DNA from: Oscillospiraceae bacterium
GTDB taxonomy: Bacteria > Bacillota > Clostridia > Oscillospirales > SIG530
Reading direction: 5' to 3'
NCBI GenBank assembly: GCA_015067075.1
Contig: SVND01000022.1
Span: 1 to 38,255 of the forward strand
Length of the DNA: 38,255 nt
Part shown: one piece after another, positions 1 through 7,590 of the stretch
Numbering within the stretch: the first letter of the stretch is position 1
Layout of the letters: the number at the start of each line of letters is the position of its first letter
Translations under genes and position numbers: made by a program
Notes under the pieces: model-generated
What the model was told of the DNA's origin: nothing
The model's database searches: none
Seen by the model: the letters and a program-made list of their open reading frames with translations, nothing else

Positions 1-25
1 CGTTCCCATTATATCTTTGGTACTT

Positions 26-85
26 TGTCAAGGTAGTATTGTAAACTTTTCGACCTTCGAAAACTTTACAATCTCCACCTTGACA
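26..85. repeat. 60-bp near-perfect inverted repeat
   Basis: The outer arms TGTCAAGGT (26-34) and ACCTTGACA (77-85) are perfect complements. The inner arms at 38-53 and 57-72 pair at 15 of 16 positions around a 3-base loop (54-56). There is no T-run after the stem, so it is not a normal terminator. The size and near-perfect symmetry fit a small palindromic mobile or intergenic repeat, or a transposon end at the window edge. What lies upstream cannot be seen. Confidence 0.75.
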
Positions 86-157
86 ACTCTCTCCGAAAAA
101 CTGTCACCCATCATTGACAATTCAACATTTTGTGATATGTTCATGCAAGGGAAACAC

Positions 158-186
158 TTGACTTTAAATAGTGATAGTGGTATAAT
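158..186 (+). promoter_or_regulatory. Sigma-A promoter of the metallophosphoesterase gene
   Basis: TTGACT (158-163), a 17-bp spacer, then TATAAT (181-186) preceded by an extended TGG. The start codon lies 31 bases after the -10 box, with AAAAAGGAG as ribosome site. Confidence 0.8.
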
Positions 187-217
187 TACCGTAATTACAT
201 ACAAAAAGGAGAAAATC

Positions 218-1747
218 ATGAAAAAGATCTTGCGTTCCCTATTTTATTTACTTCTCGTTTCAGCAATGATGTTTTCATTTGCCGCTTGCACAGGTAATAC
301 TGCCAATGACGGTGAAACAACACCCACACCTGAGCCGTCACCCGCAACGCCGACTGATATACCTGCAACGCCGACTGATATACCTGCAACGCCGACTGAT
401 ATACCTGCAACGCCGACGCCAACAGGCCCTGACACATATCGCATTCTGATATCATCAGACCCGCATTGCACCGATCTTTTGGATTGGTACGGTGTATCAA
501 ACGAGGCTCGCATGGAGTTATGGATAAAAAACGTGCTTGCCGAGCATGAACGTCAGCCCTTTGACCTTATCATTATCGCAGGCGATATTTCCCTTGACAC
601 ACACATTGGGGAAACATGCTACACTAAGGGTTATAGCACCTCCCAAACCTTCATCGAGGACTATGTAAGCCAAATCCCCTCTGATATTCCCATTTTCATT
701 TTGCCCGGCAACCACGAAACCATGAATAATGAGGACTGGATAGCTTTGACAGGCAACAGCCGTCAATGTACATATGTTTTGGGCAACAACACCTTCATTA
801 TGCTCGACACCTTCGCCAACATTGAGGGCGACAACGTATACGATCCCCCTTACACTCCCGTTGACGTTGCTTATGTCAAGGAGCAGATGGATGCTTATCC
901 CGAAAACAATGTATACCTTGTAGCGCACCACTTCCCTCTCGGTAAAAATATGCCCGAAGAAAGTGCTGAATTCCGTGAGCTTTTATGCGACGAGCGCATC
1001 ATAGGTCTTTTTGGCGGACACACACATCTTAACAATCCCGTTCAGTATGATGCGTCCTGCGGTAACAAGATCCAGGTGCAGACAGGTAATTTCTCCTACA
1101 CAAACGGCTCATTTGATACATCCTTCTGGGGCTTGCGTGATCTCGTTATCACCGAGGACAGCGCTGTCACAAGCTATATTCAGGCTGCATGCGACGTCAC
1201 AATCAACGGTGAGGCACGCCATTACGAGCGCACCGTAACGGAAGTTGTGGATTTCATGAATCCCACCTACTTTACGGAATATACAGCCGCAGACGGCACA
1301 GTTTACAACAAGCTGTACAGCAAAATCGACTATTCCTTCATTATCGCAGGCACTACCTGCCAATACAACTATGCCGTTTCCAACATATTGGACTGCAACG
1401 ACCATACCGAATGGTTCCCCGCCTTTGACGACGACCATCAGGCACCGGCAATCTGGGGTATGACAGAGCCCACGGCAATCACCAACTACGTTATTGTAAC
1501 GGGCTACCACGACCTTAACAGCATTCCCGTTTCATGGACGCTTTACGGCGGAGACGACTTTTTCGAAATGGAAGTTATCGATTCCCGTGAAAATGTGACT
1601 ATGCCCGCTACGACACGAACACATTCACAGGTATTTACCGTAGAAAATCCCCGTGAATATTTGTATTATCAGCTTGTCATTACAGGCAGTAACACAGATT
1701 CCGTCGGCAGTGAAATTTCCGAGTTGATCTTGCTAGCGAAAAAATAA
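218..1747 (+). CDS. Metallophosphoesterase lipoprotein with C-terminal discoidin-like domain
   Basis: The likely start is the ATG at 218, after AAAAAGGAGAAAATC. The frame is open further upstream, but that part crosses the promoter and inverted repeat and is not coding. The 509-residue product has a type II signal peptide with lipobox FAAC (Cys24), so it should be anchored outside the membrane. A Pro/Thr linker (about 35-70) contains three and a half ATPTDIP repeats. The calcineurin-like metallophosphoesterase motifs follow in order: D81-x-H83, G122-D123, G164-N165-H166, H237-H238 and G267-H268-T-H270. All the usual metal ligands are present, so it should be active. Residues from about 375 to the end look like a discoidin/F5-8C-type carbohydrate-binding domain (inference from pattern). 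The substrate is unknown; a cell-wall or extracellular phosphoester is plausible. It is transcribed alone and closed by a terminator. Confidence 0.88.
   Translation: MKKILRSLFYLLLVSAMMFSFAACTGNTANDGETTPTPEPSPATPTDIPATPTDIPATPTDIPATPTPTGPDTYRILISSDPHCTDLLDWYGVSNEARMELWIKNVLAEHERQPFDLIIIAGDISLDTHIGETCYTKGYSTSQTFIEDYVSQIPSDIPIFILPGNHETMNNEDWIALTGNSRQCTYVLGNNTFIMLDTFANIEGDNVYDPPYTPVDVAYVKEQMDAYPENNVYLVAHHFPLGKNMPEESAEFRELLCDERIIGLFGGHTHLNNPVQYDASCGNKIQVQTGNFSYTNGSFDTSFWGLRDLVITEDSAVTSYIQAACDVTINGEARHYERTVTEVVDFMNPTYFTEYTAADGTVYNKLYSKIDYSFIIAGTTCQYNYAVSNILDCNDHTEWFPAFDDDHQAPAIWGMTEPTAITNYVIVTGYHDLNSIPVSWTLYGGDDFFEMEVIDSRENVTMPATTRTHSQVFTVENPREYLYYQLVITGSNTDSVGSEISELILLAKK
344..417 (+). repeat. 21-bp tandem repeat encoding ATPTDIP
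   Basis: Three perfect copies of a 21-bp unit (344-364, 365-385, 386-406) and a partial fourth (407-417) code for the linker between lipid anchor and enzyme domain. Copy number could vary by slippage without changing frame. Confidence 0.95.
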
Positions 1748-1815
1748 TTATATCTGTCGCATAGCGTGCGGTTGTTTGTTTTACATTTTACTTTCAACAA
1801 TCTAAGGTCTTTGAT

Positions 1816-1855
1816 AAAAAGCTCCGTAGTGAATTTTTTTCACGCGGAGCTTTTT
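1816..1855 (+). terminator. Rho-independent terminator after the metallophosphoesterase gene
   Basis: AAAAGCTCCG and GTGAA on the left pair with TTCAC and CGGAGCTTTT on the right, with a short internal bulge, and the stem ends in a T-run. Confidence 0.8.
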
Positions 1856-1861
1856 GCTGTA

Positions 1862-1890
1862 TTGATTATGCATTAAGGCTGTGGTATAAT
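1862..1890 (+). promoter_or_regulatory. Sigma-A promoter of the alkD-like gene
   Basis: TTGATT (1862-1867), 17-bp spacer, then TATAAT (1885-1890) with an extended TGG. It starts seven bases past the preceding terminator. Confidence 0.75.
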
Positions 1891-1917
1891 TATTGCATCT
1901 CACAAAAGGAGCGCAAA

Positions 1918-2592
1918 ATGGACTTAACAGATCAGCTTTTTTCACTTCAGGATACCTCTTACCGCGATTTTCACTCTCGGCTTATGCCTACCGTTGACAA
2001 ATCGCGCATTATCGGTGTTCGCACACCTGCTTTGCGAAATTTTGCAAAATCCCTTACTAAGGAGCAAGCGTTCCTTTTCATGTCCGCCCTGCCCCATTAT
2101 TACTACGAGGAGAACAATCTCCACGCTTTTCTGATAGAGCGCATAACGGACTTTGACGAGTGTATTACAGAGCTTGATAGATTTCTGCCATACGTTGATA
2201 ACTGGGCGACCTGTGACATGATGCGCCCGAAAATATTTAAAAAGCACACCGACGGTCTTTTGCCGCACATCAAGCTGTGGCTTGAAAGCGAGCATATATA
2301 TACGGTGCGCTTTGCAATAGAAATGCTTATGGTATTTTACTCGGATGAAAAATTTCACCCTGTTTTCTCGGATATGGTCTCCTCTGTGCGCTCCGATGAA
2401 TATTACGTCAAAATGATGGTCGCATGGTATTTTGCAACACTTTTATCAAAGCATTACATCGCCGTTTTACCCTACATCGAGCAGGCACGCCTTGACAAAT
2501 GGACGCACAACAAGGCAATTCAAAAAGCCGTTGAAAGCTACAGAATAACGTCGGAGCAAAAAGCATTTTTAAAAACGCTTAAGCTTAATTAA
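1918..2592 (+). CDS. alkD: DNA alkylation repair protein, AlkD-like glycosylase
   Basis: The 224-residue product is all-helical and matches the AlkD/HEAT-like repeat family (DNA_alkylation), which removes positively charged alkylated bases such as 3-methyladenine and 7-methylguanine without flipping them. The segment YVDNWATCD holds the family's Trp (W96) and Asp (D100), and DKWTHNKAIQKA supplies the later conserved Trp (W195). Length and motifs fit an intact cytoplasmic enzyme. The start follows AAAAGGAGCGCAAA. The gene has its own promoter, and its 3' end overlaps the convergent AraC gene by 8 bp, so the two messages would be antisense at their ends. Function within the family is well supported; exact lesion range is inferred. 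Confidence 0.9.
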   Translation: MDLTDQLFSLQDTSYRDFHSRLMPTVDKSRIIGVRTPALRNFAKSLTKEQAFLFMSALPHYYYEENNLHAFLIERITDFDECITELDRFLPYVDNWATCDMMRPKIFKKHTDGLLPHIKLWLESEHIYTVRFAIEMLMVFYSDEKFHPVFSDMVSSVRSDEYYVKMMVAWYFATLLSKHYIAVLPYIEQARLDKWTHNKAIQKAVESYRITSEQKAFLKTLKLN

Positions 2593-3430
2593 ACTGTCTC
2601 GGCGATATGCCAAACTCCCGTTTGAATGCACGCAAAAAGCTGGAATATTCGTTGAAACCGCTTTTATAGCACGCCGTCGCCAGCGTTTCACCGTTATGGA
2701 TAAGTTCTTTTGCATAAATGAGCTTTTTCAAAATTATATACCTGTGCAGCGTACAGCCCGATATGCGTTTAAACTCTCTTGCCATATAGCATTTAGACAG
2801 GAAAAGCTCGCTCGCCAGCATATCAAGAGTTATCTGCGACTCTATATTCTCCTCTATATACGCATTTACTCGCTCAATAAGCCTGCTCGTTGCCGTCGGC
2901 TTTGCCGCGCTCTGCTCGTTCATATGGCGCGTTATCAATATCAAAAGCTCCTGCAGATATGAGGTTTTAAGGATATCACTGCCGTAGTTTTTTTCAGCAT
3001 TCTCCTGATCTATCCGCGAAAAAATAGTGCTTACAGTAGCGGCAAAATCTCCCGTTGGACGAATAAGGTTTATCTTCTTTTCAAAAGCAGCTTTAAAGCA
3101 GCTTGCAAGGTCTGTCTCCGTAGTAGAAATGCTTTGCAAAAATTCAGGTCGGATCCATATGACCATGCGCTCGTATTCTGCATCATTTTCAGGGAACGGA
3201 CGGTGGAGCTGTGACGATTCGATCAAAAGTATATCTCCGCTTTTCAGCGCATAATTGCGTTCCTCGATTACATAAGAAACATTACCTTTTATAAAATAAT
3301 ACAGCTCATAAAAATCGTGATGATGGTATTCGATAGGCTTTCTGTATATATCGCAATAATGGAAAAACTCGTAGTTCCCCGTCTCCATATATTGACGCTC
3401 CAGATGATCTATCGCCGTCTTCTTAGCCAT
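2585..3430 (-). CDS. AraC-family transcriptional regulator with N-terminal cupin
   Basis: 281 residues. The N-terminal half has a cupin-like sensory domain (HHHDFYELYYFIKG, then KSGDILLIESSQLHRPFP), typical of sugar-responsive AraC regulators. The C-terminal ~100 residues hold the double helix-turn-helix, ending FNEYSSFLRAFKREFGISPRQF, which is the family signature. The start follows TTAGGAGG. It is divergent from the URO-D/isomerase/dehydrogenase operon, and a 25-bp motif is repeated in the space between them, so it most likely controls that operon and itself. The ligand is probably a sugar or glycoside derivative (inference). Confidence 0.9.
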   Translation of the reverse strand: MAKKTAIDHLERQYMETGNYEFFHYCDIYRKPIEYHHHDFYELYYFIKGNVSYVIEERNYALKSGDILLIESSQLHRPFPENDAEYERMVIWIRPEFLQSISTTETDLASCFKAAFEKKINLIRPTGDFAATVSTIFSRIDQENAEKNYGSDILKTSYLQELLILITRHMNEQSAAKPTATSRLIERVNAYIEENIESQITLDMLASELFLSKCYMAREFKRISGCTLHRYIILKKLIYAKELIHNGETLATACYKSGFNEYSSFLRAFKREFGISPRQFN

Positions 3431-3445
3431 TTTTCTTGACCTCCT

Positions 3446-3510
3446 AAGTCAATTTTCGCCCATTTCAAAGTGATATCCCCATAAAAATATGACAAAAATA
3501 TTATATATCA
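3446..3510. promoter_or_regulatory. Candidate AraC operator, copy 1 (over the regulator's own promoter)
   Basis: The 25 bp at 3446-3470 match 3544-3568 at 24 of 25 positions. Weaker similarity continues through an A/T-rich tail to about 3510. This copy covers the -10 box, start region and leader of the AraC gene, the layout expected for autoregulation. Confidence 0.55.
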
Positions 3511-3528
3511 TTTTCGCATAAAAAGCAA
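3500..3528 (-). promoter_or_regulatory. Sigma-A promoter of the AraC gene
   Basis: On the minus strand: TTGCTT (3523-3528), 17-bp spacer, TATAAT (3500-3505). Confidence 0.7.
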
Positions 3529-3543
3529 CGATATTATCTGCGC

Positions 3544-3610
3544 AAGTCAATTTTCGCCCATTTTAAAGCAAGATTTGCATGGAAATATGATTAAAAATAT
3601 TATATACTAT
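3544..3610. promoter_or_regulatory. Candidate AraC operator, copy 2, at the catabolic operon promoter
   Basis: Second copy of the motif, in the same orientation, 98 bp after the first. A -10-like TATACT (3603-3608) lies at its end, but no good -35 box stands 16-18 bp before it, which fits a promoter that needs an activator bound here. Confidence 0.55.
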
Positions 3611-3650
3611 TCTTAAATAAGAGCATTAGCTTATTTACGGAGTTGATAAT

Positions 3651-4763
3651 ATGATAGATCTTGACCGTTTTTGGAAAAACGATGCCCTTGCGCACCGTGA
3701 CAGATGCTTTTATGAGCACGCCCCCCAAGTCGCATTAGGTATTCGCATGAGCGACGAATGCGTTTTTGCGGAGCTTGGCGAGGAAGGTCAGCCTTGGGGC
3801 TACACTCCGCCGGGCAGGCGCATCGAGCTTAACAAGCGATACAACGAAAAAGCTGTTAAAATAGTCGGCATTCCCCTTTTGCGTGAGACCCTGCCCGAAA
3901 AGGATGAGCGCATTCCTTCCTTGCGTCCCATTGGTGAGCTTTTCGGCGGTAAATACGTTTTTGACGGACAGACCACATGGCTCAAGGGCAGTATCTCTAC
4001 TCCCGAACAGCTTGAAAAGGTGCTGGACGATTTAGATAAACTTGATTTTGACTCATTCGTTATACCTCCTGCATACGAGGCGGAAAAAAAGCGTGTTTTT
4101 GAGAAATACGGTCACAAGCCTCCCGTTTGGCGTGGCGTGCGCGGTCCCGTTACTCTTGCAAGCTCTGTTTACGGCTTTGAAAACCTGGTTTTTCTTTATT
4201 ACGATGCACCTGAGCTGTTCGAGCGTTTTTCAAAATCTATCCTTGATGTTATATTAAAATATGTTGCCCTTGCCGACAGAGAGGCAGGTTATACACACGA
4301 AAACGCACCGAAGCATTTTGCTTTTTATGACGACGATTGCGCACTTATGACGCCTGAAATGTACGAGCAGTTTGGCTACCCCGTTTTGAAAGGCGTATTC
4401 GATTACTGCGCACAAGGCGAAGATGCATCGCGCTATCAGCATTCCGACTCTGCAATGGAGCATCTTTTGCCAATTCTTTCCCGCCTTGACCTTACGGGCT
4501 GTAACTTTGGCCCCACTGTCACGGTGACGGATATTCGCCGCTATCTTCCAAATGCCACCATCGACGGTCAGATAGCTCCCTTTACTTTTATGAATAACGA
4601 CCGAAAAGCTATACGCGCCGAGGTCAAGCGCGACTGTGAGCAGATAAAAGCGACAGGCACGAAGGGTCTTAACCTGACAACTGCCGGAAGCATCAATAAC
4701 GGCAGTCTTTTGACAAGCATGCTCACGGTAATGGAAGCCATTGAGGAGTTTGGTCGATATTAA
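3651..4763 (+). CDS. Uroporphyrinogen decarboxylase (URO-D) superfamily protein 1
   Basis: 370 residues with the URO-D/cobalamin-independent-methyltransferase-like TIM barrel. Recognisable parts are FYDDDCALMTPEMYEQFGYPVLKGVFDYC (middle) and SRYQHSDSAMEHLLPILSRLDLTG (late). It is not HemE: the HemE N-terminal Arg-rich active-site motif is absent and there are no haem genes nearby. The His-x-Cys...Cys zinc site of MtaA/CmuA methyltransferases is also not evident, although QHSDS occupies the equivalent loop. The start is the ATG at 3651, after GGAGTTGATAAT. It is first in an operon with a second URO-D protein (12 bp gap), two isomerase-like proteins and a dehydrogenase. Role unknown; substrate probably a sugar derivative or a methylated/aryl glycoside (inference). 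Confidence 0.85.
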   Translation: MIDLDRFWKNDALAHRDRCFYEHAPQVALGIRMSDECVFAELGEEGQPWGYTPPGRRIELNKRYNEKAVKIVGIPLLRETLPEKDERIPSLRPIGELFGGKYVFDGQTTWLKGSISTPEQLEKVLDDLDKLDFDSFVIPPAYEAEKKRVFEKYGHKPPVWRGVRGPVTLASSVYGFENLVFLYYDAPELFERFSKSILDVILKYVALADREAGYTHENAPKHFAFYDDDCALMTPEMYEQFGYPVLKGVFDYCAQGEDASRYQHSDSAMEHLLPILSRLDLTGCNFGPTVTVTDIRRYLPNATIDGQIAPFTFMNNDRKAIRAEVKRDCEQIKATGTKGLNLTTAGSINNGSLLTSMLTVMEAIEEFGRY

Positions 4764-4775
4764 GGAGAAGCTATT

Positions 4776-5891
4776 ATGATCTGGGGCAGAGAACGATATA
4801 TTGCACATTCACTTTTTGAAGACACGGGACGTGAAATGTTTTGTGAACTGTTTGGTCCGCTTCACATTTTGGAACAGGAATGGCGCCGTCAAGGCGTTTC
4901 CGAGGCTGAAATATCCATGAAGGCATTTGATTGGGATTATGTGCCCGTTGTTTGGCTCAACAGCAACACGGGCGCGTTGACAAATACATTGCCTCGCATT
5001 TTGGAAAACAATGACCAGATAACTCTCTCCATCGACCATATGGGACGCCGTACAAAGCTTATTAAAAACACAGCAACCATACCGCTTCCCTTGGATCACC
5101 CTGTTGCTTGCGCTGATGATTGGGAAAAGATCAAAAAATGGTATATTTTTGACGAGCGTCGAATAAATAGATCCGCTTTGCTTGAACAAAGAAAACAATG
5201 GGAAAAGGGCTATCTTTCACTACTTTCAATTCCCGGCGCTTTTGATGAGCCCCGTCAACTCATGGGTGAGGAAGCGCTTTGCATTGCCTGCTACGAAGAG
5301 CCTGAAATGCTCACGGATATTTTGGAAACTATAGCTGATACAGCCGTCAAGGTCATTGAGCGTGTGGGAGATATCGTTCCTGTGGATTGTCTCGCTTTTC
5401 ATGAGGATATGGCAGGCAAATCTGGGCCTTTGTTTGGTCCTGCCCAAGTACAGGAATTTTTCAAGCCCTACTACAGCCGCATTCGCAAAGCTGCCGAGGC
5501 TTACGGAGCAAAGCTCTTTTCTCAGGACAGCGACGGCGATATTTCCCCCATTATGGACGATCTGATAGATTGCGGCATCAACTGCATCCATCCTCTTGAG
5601 CCTGTAGGCGGCAACGACATCGTTCAGCTTCGCAAAAAATATAAAAACAAGATCTGCTTCAAGGGCGGAATCAACAAACTCGCACTTTTAAAAGGTCCTG
5701 AAGCCGTCAAGGCCGAATTGGAATACCGTCTTGCTCCTCATTTGATGGGCGGCGGAACGATCTTCGGTTTGGATCACCGCATTCCGAACGGTGTCAACAT
5801 TGAAACATATCGGTATTATGTCAATTTAGGTCGTGAAATTCTCGGCTTAGGCCCTATTTCAGAGCAGGGCTGGGGACGCATGGCTTTTTAA
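4776..5891 (+). CDS. Uroporphyrinogen decarboxylase (URO-D) superfamily protein 2
   Basis: 371 residues, a paralogous fold to the previous gene but quite different in sequence. It begins WGRERYIAHSLF, like the RERxxxAL start common in the family. FHEDMAGKSGPLFGPAQVQEFFKPYY, KLFSQDSDGDI and CFKGGINKLALLKGP are the usual conserved strand-loop segments. The second Asp-rich loop replaces the zinc-binding His-x-Cys of corrinoid methyltransferases, so a zinc-dependent methyl transfer is doubtful. No corrinoid protein is encoded nearby. The ribosome site AAGGAG lies 7 bases before the ATG. Having two unlike URO-D proteins in one operon suggests they form a pair or act on successive intermediates (inference). 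Confidence 0.85.
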   Translation: MIWGRERYIAHSLFEDTGREMFCELFGPLHILEQEWRRQGVSEAEISMKAFDWDYVPVVWLNSNTGALTNTLPRILENNDQITLSIDHMGRRTKLIKNTATIPLPLDHPVACADDWEKIKKWYIFDERRINRSALLEQRKQWEKGYLSLLSIPGAFDEPRQLMGEEALCIACYEEPEMLTDILETIADTAVKVIERVGDIVPVDCLAFHEDMAGKSGPLFGPAQVQEFFKPYYSRIRKAAEAYGAKLFSQDSDGDISPIMDDLIDCGINCIHPLEPVGGNDIVQLRKKYKNKICFKGGINKLALLKGPEAVKAELEYRLAPHLMGGGTIFGLDHRIPNGVNIETYRYYVNLGREILGLGPISEQGWGRMAF

Positions 5892-5955
5892 GCAATAAAC
5901 TAATGTCGCGATACTAATTTTTTACCGACTCACATCGGAGAAATGGAGAATTATT

Positions 5956-6720
5956 ATGAAAATAGGAGCTCAACTTTTCACTTTAAGAGATTACGGCAAA
6001 GACGAAGCAGGCGTTGCAAAAATTTTTGAGCGCATTGCTGAAATGGGCTATAAATACGCTCAGTATTCAGGACTTTGTTTCGTTGCACCCCAGCGTTTGG
6101 CTGAAATTTCAAAGCAGACAGGCGTTCAAATAGTCCTGACTCACTCCCCCTTTTCCCGCATAGTCAACGATACGGAAAAGCTTATGGAGGAGCATGCTGT
6201 TTTCGGTGCAAAGCATATTGGTCTTGGCTGTATGCCCGAGGAATACCGCAAGGACGCTGACGGATATTTCAGATTCGTTGAAACCGTTTTACCTGCCGCT
6301 CGTAAGATGGCTGAAAACGGATTTAAGTTCCATTATCACAATCACCATATGGAATTTGAGCCCTTTAACGGCAAAACAGGTATGCAGATCCTTATGGAAA
6401 ATATGAACAAGGATGAGCTCGGATTTATTTTAGATACGTATTGGGTTCAGTTTGCAGGCGCAGATCCCATTGAATGGATCTACAAGCTTGAAGGCCGCAT
6501 CGACTGCTTACACCTTAAGGATATGACCGTTTTGGAAAGCAAGGGACAGGTTATGTCTGAAATATACGAGGGCAACATGAACTTCGACGGCATTTTCAAG
6601 GCAAGCGCCGATACGAAGATACCTTATGCCTTCGTTGAGCAGGATGTTTGTCAGCGCGATCCCTTCGAATCTTTGAAGATAAGCCTTGACAATATCGCCG
6701 CAAGACAAAATATCGACTAA
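5956..6720 (+). CDS. Sugar phosphate isomerase/epimerase family TIM-barrel protein 1
   Basis: 254 residues of the xylose-isomerase-like/AP endonuclease 2 family. The metal-site segments are in the expected order: YHNHHMEFE, ILDTYWVQFAGADP, CLHLKD and FVEQD. They resemble the keto-sugar isomerase/epimerase and YcjR-type members more than DNA repair enzymes. It probably isomerises, epimerises or cleaves a 3-keto sugar made by the dehydrogenase at the end of the operon (inference). The gap to the preceding gene is 64 bp, the longest in the operon, and ATGGAGAATT precedes the ATG. Confidence 0.85.
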   Translation: MKIGAQLFTLRDYGKDEAGVAKIFERIAEMGYKYAQYSGLCFVAPQRLAEISKQTGVQIVLTHSPFSRIVNDTEKLMEEHAVFGAKHIGLGCMPEEYRKDADGYFRFVETVLPAARKMAENGFKFHYHNHHMEFEPFNGKTGMQILMENMNKDELGFILDTYWVQFAGADPIEWIYKLEGRIDCLHLKDMTVLESKGQVMSEIYEGNMNFDGIFKASADTKIPYAFVEQDVCQRDPFESLKISLDNIAARQNID

Positions 6721-6732
6721 GGAGCACTTAAA

Positions 6733-7578
6733 ATGCCTTTTAATATTTCCATGTTTGGCGACGAGATCGCCCCCGAGCTTGAAACACAGCTCCGCGTTAT
6801 GTCTGAAAACGGCGTATTTCTCCTTGAAATGCGCGGCGTTGACGGAAAGCCCGTTGTGGATGCCACGGTGGCGGAGCAGGCTGAAATGAAGCGCAAGCTT
6901 GACAGCTACGGAGTAAGCGTTTGGTCAATCGGCTCGCCTATCGGTAAAATTGAGATAACCGACGATTTTGCTCCCCATTTTGAAAAGTTCAAATATACCT
7001 GCGAAACGGCACACCGTATGGGTACGAAGCGTATCCGTGCTTTCAGCTTCTATATGCCGCAGGAAAAGTGCGATGAATACAGAAGCAAGGTCATTGAGCA
7101 GGTCTTGCAGATGGTGGAATACGGTCTTTCACAGGACGTTTACTTCTGCCACGAAAACGAAGGCGGTATCTACGGTCAAGCGCCCGAGCGTTGCCTCGAC
7201 CTTATTGAGCAGTCACAAGGCAAAATGCGCTATGTTTTCGATGCGGCAAACTATATTTGCCACGGCTACGAACCCTTCCCTCACGCGTTTGATATGCTGG
7301 AAAAGCATATTGATTATATCCACATCAAGGATGCGGACGGCGCAAGTAAGGATATTTGCGTTGCAGGCAAAGGCAACGCAAAATACGCACAGATGCTCAG
7401 CCGTGTGGCAAAATGGGGCAGCGACGTAACGCTTTCCCTTGAACCCCATCTGACCGTATTTTCAGGCAGAGCCGCATTGGAAAAAGATCCCCATTTACAA
7501 AACACCTTTGCAACAGGTGAAGAAGCCTTCAAAGCCGCACTTTGTGCGCTTAAAAATATTATTGCTGATTTAAATTAA
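6733..7578 (+). CDS. Sugar phosphate isomerase/epimerase family TIM-barrel protein 2
   Basis: 281 residues, the same fold as its neighbour but a different subfamily. The metal-binding Glu, Asp, His and Glu are visible in CHENEGGIYG, VFDAANYICHGY, IHIKDADG and LSLEPHL. It starts 12 bp after the previous stop, with AAGGAGCACTTAAA before the ATG. Two TIM-barrel isomerases beside a Gfo/Idh/MocA dehydrogenase is a layout seen in inositol catabolism and in 3-keto-glycoside or C-glycoside breakdown. The exact substrate cannot be read from the sequence. Confidence 0.85.
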   Translation: MPFNISMFGDEIAPELETQLRVMSENGVFLLEMRGVDGKPVVDATVAEQAEMKRKLDSYGVSVWSIGSPIGKIEITDDFAPHFEKFKYTCETAHRMGTKRIRAFSFYMPQEKCDEYRSKVIEQVLQMVEYGLSQDVYFCHENEGGIYGQAPERCLDLIEQSQGKMRYVFDAANYICHGYEPFPHAFDMLEKHIDYIHIKDADGASKDICVAGKGNAKYAQMLSRVAKWGSDVTLSLEPHLTVFSGRAALEKDPHLQNTFATGEEAFKAALCALKNIIADLN

Positions 7579-7590
7579 GGAGTTGTTATT

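Noticed and set aside
344-417. Possible CRISPR-like repeat
   Set aside because: Units are contiguous with no spacers and stay in the reading frame of a lipoprotein.
3651-5891. Haem biosynthesis hemE genes
   Set aside because: HemE motifs are missing and the neighbours are sugar enzymes.
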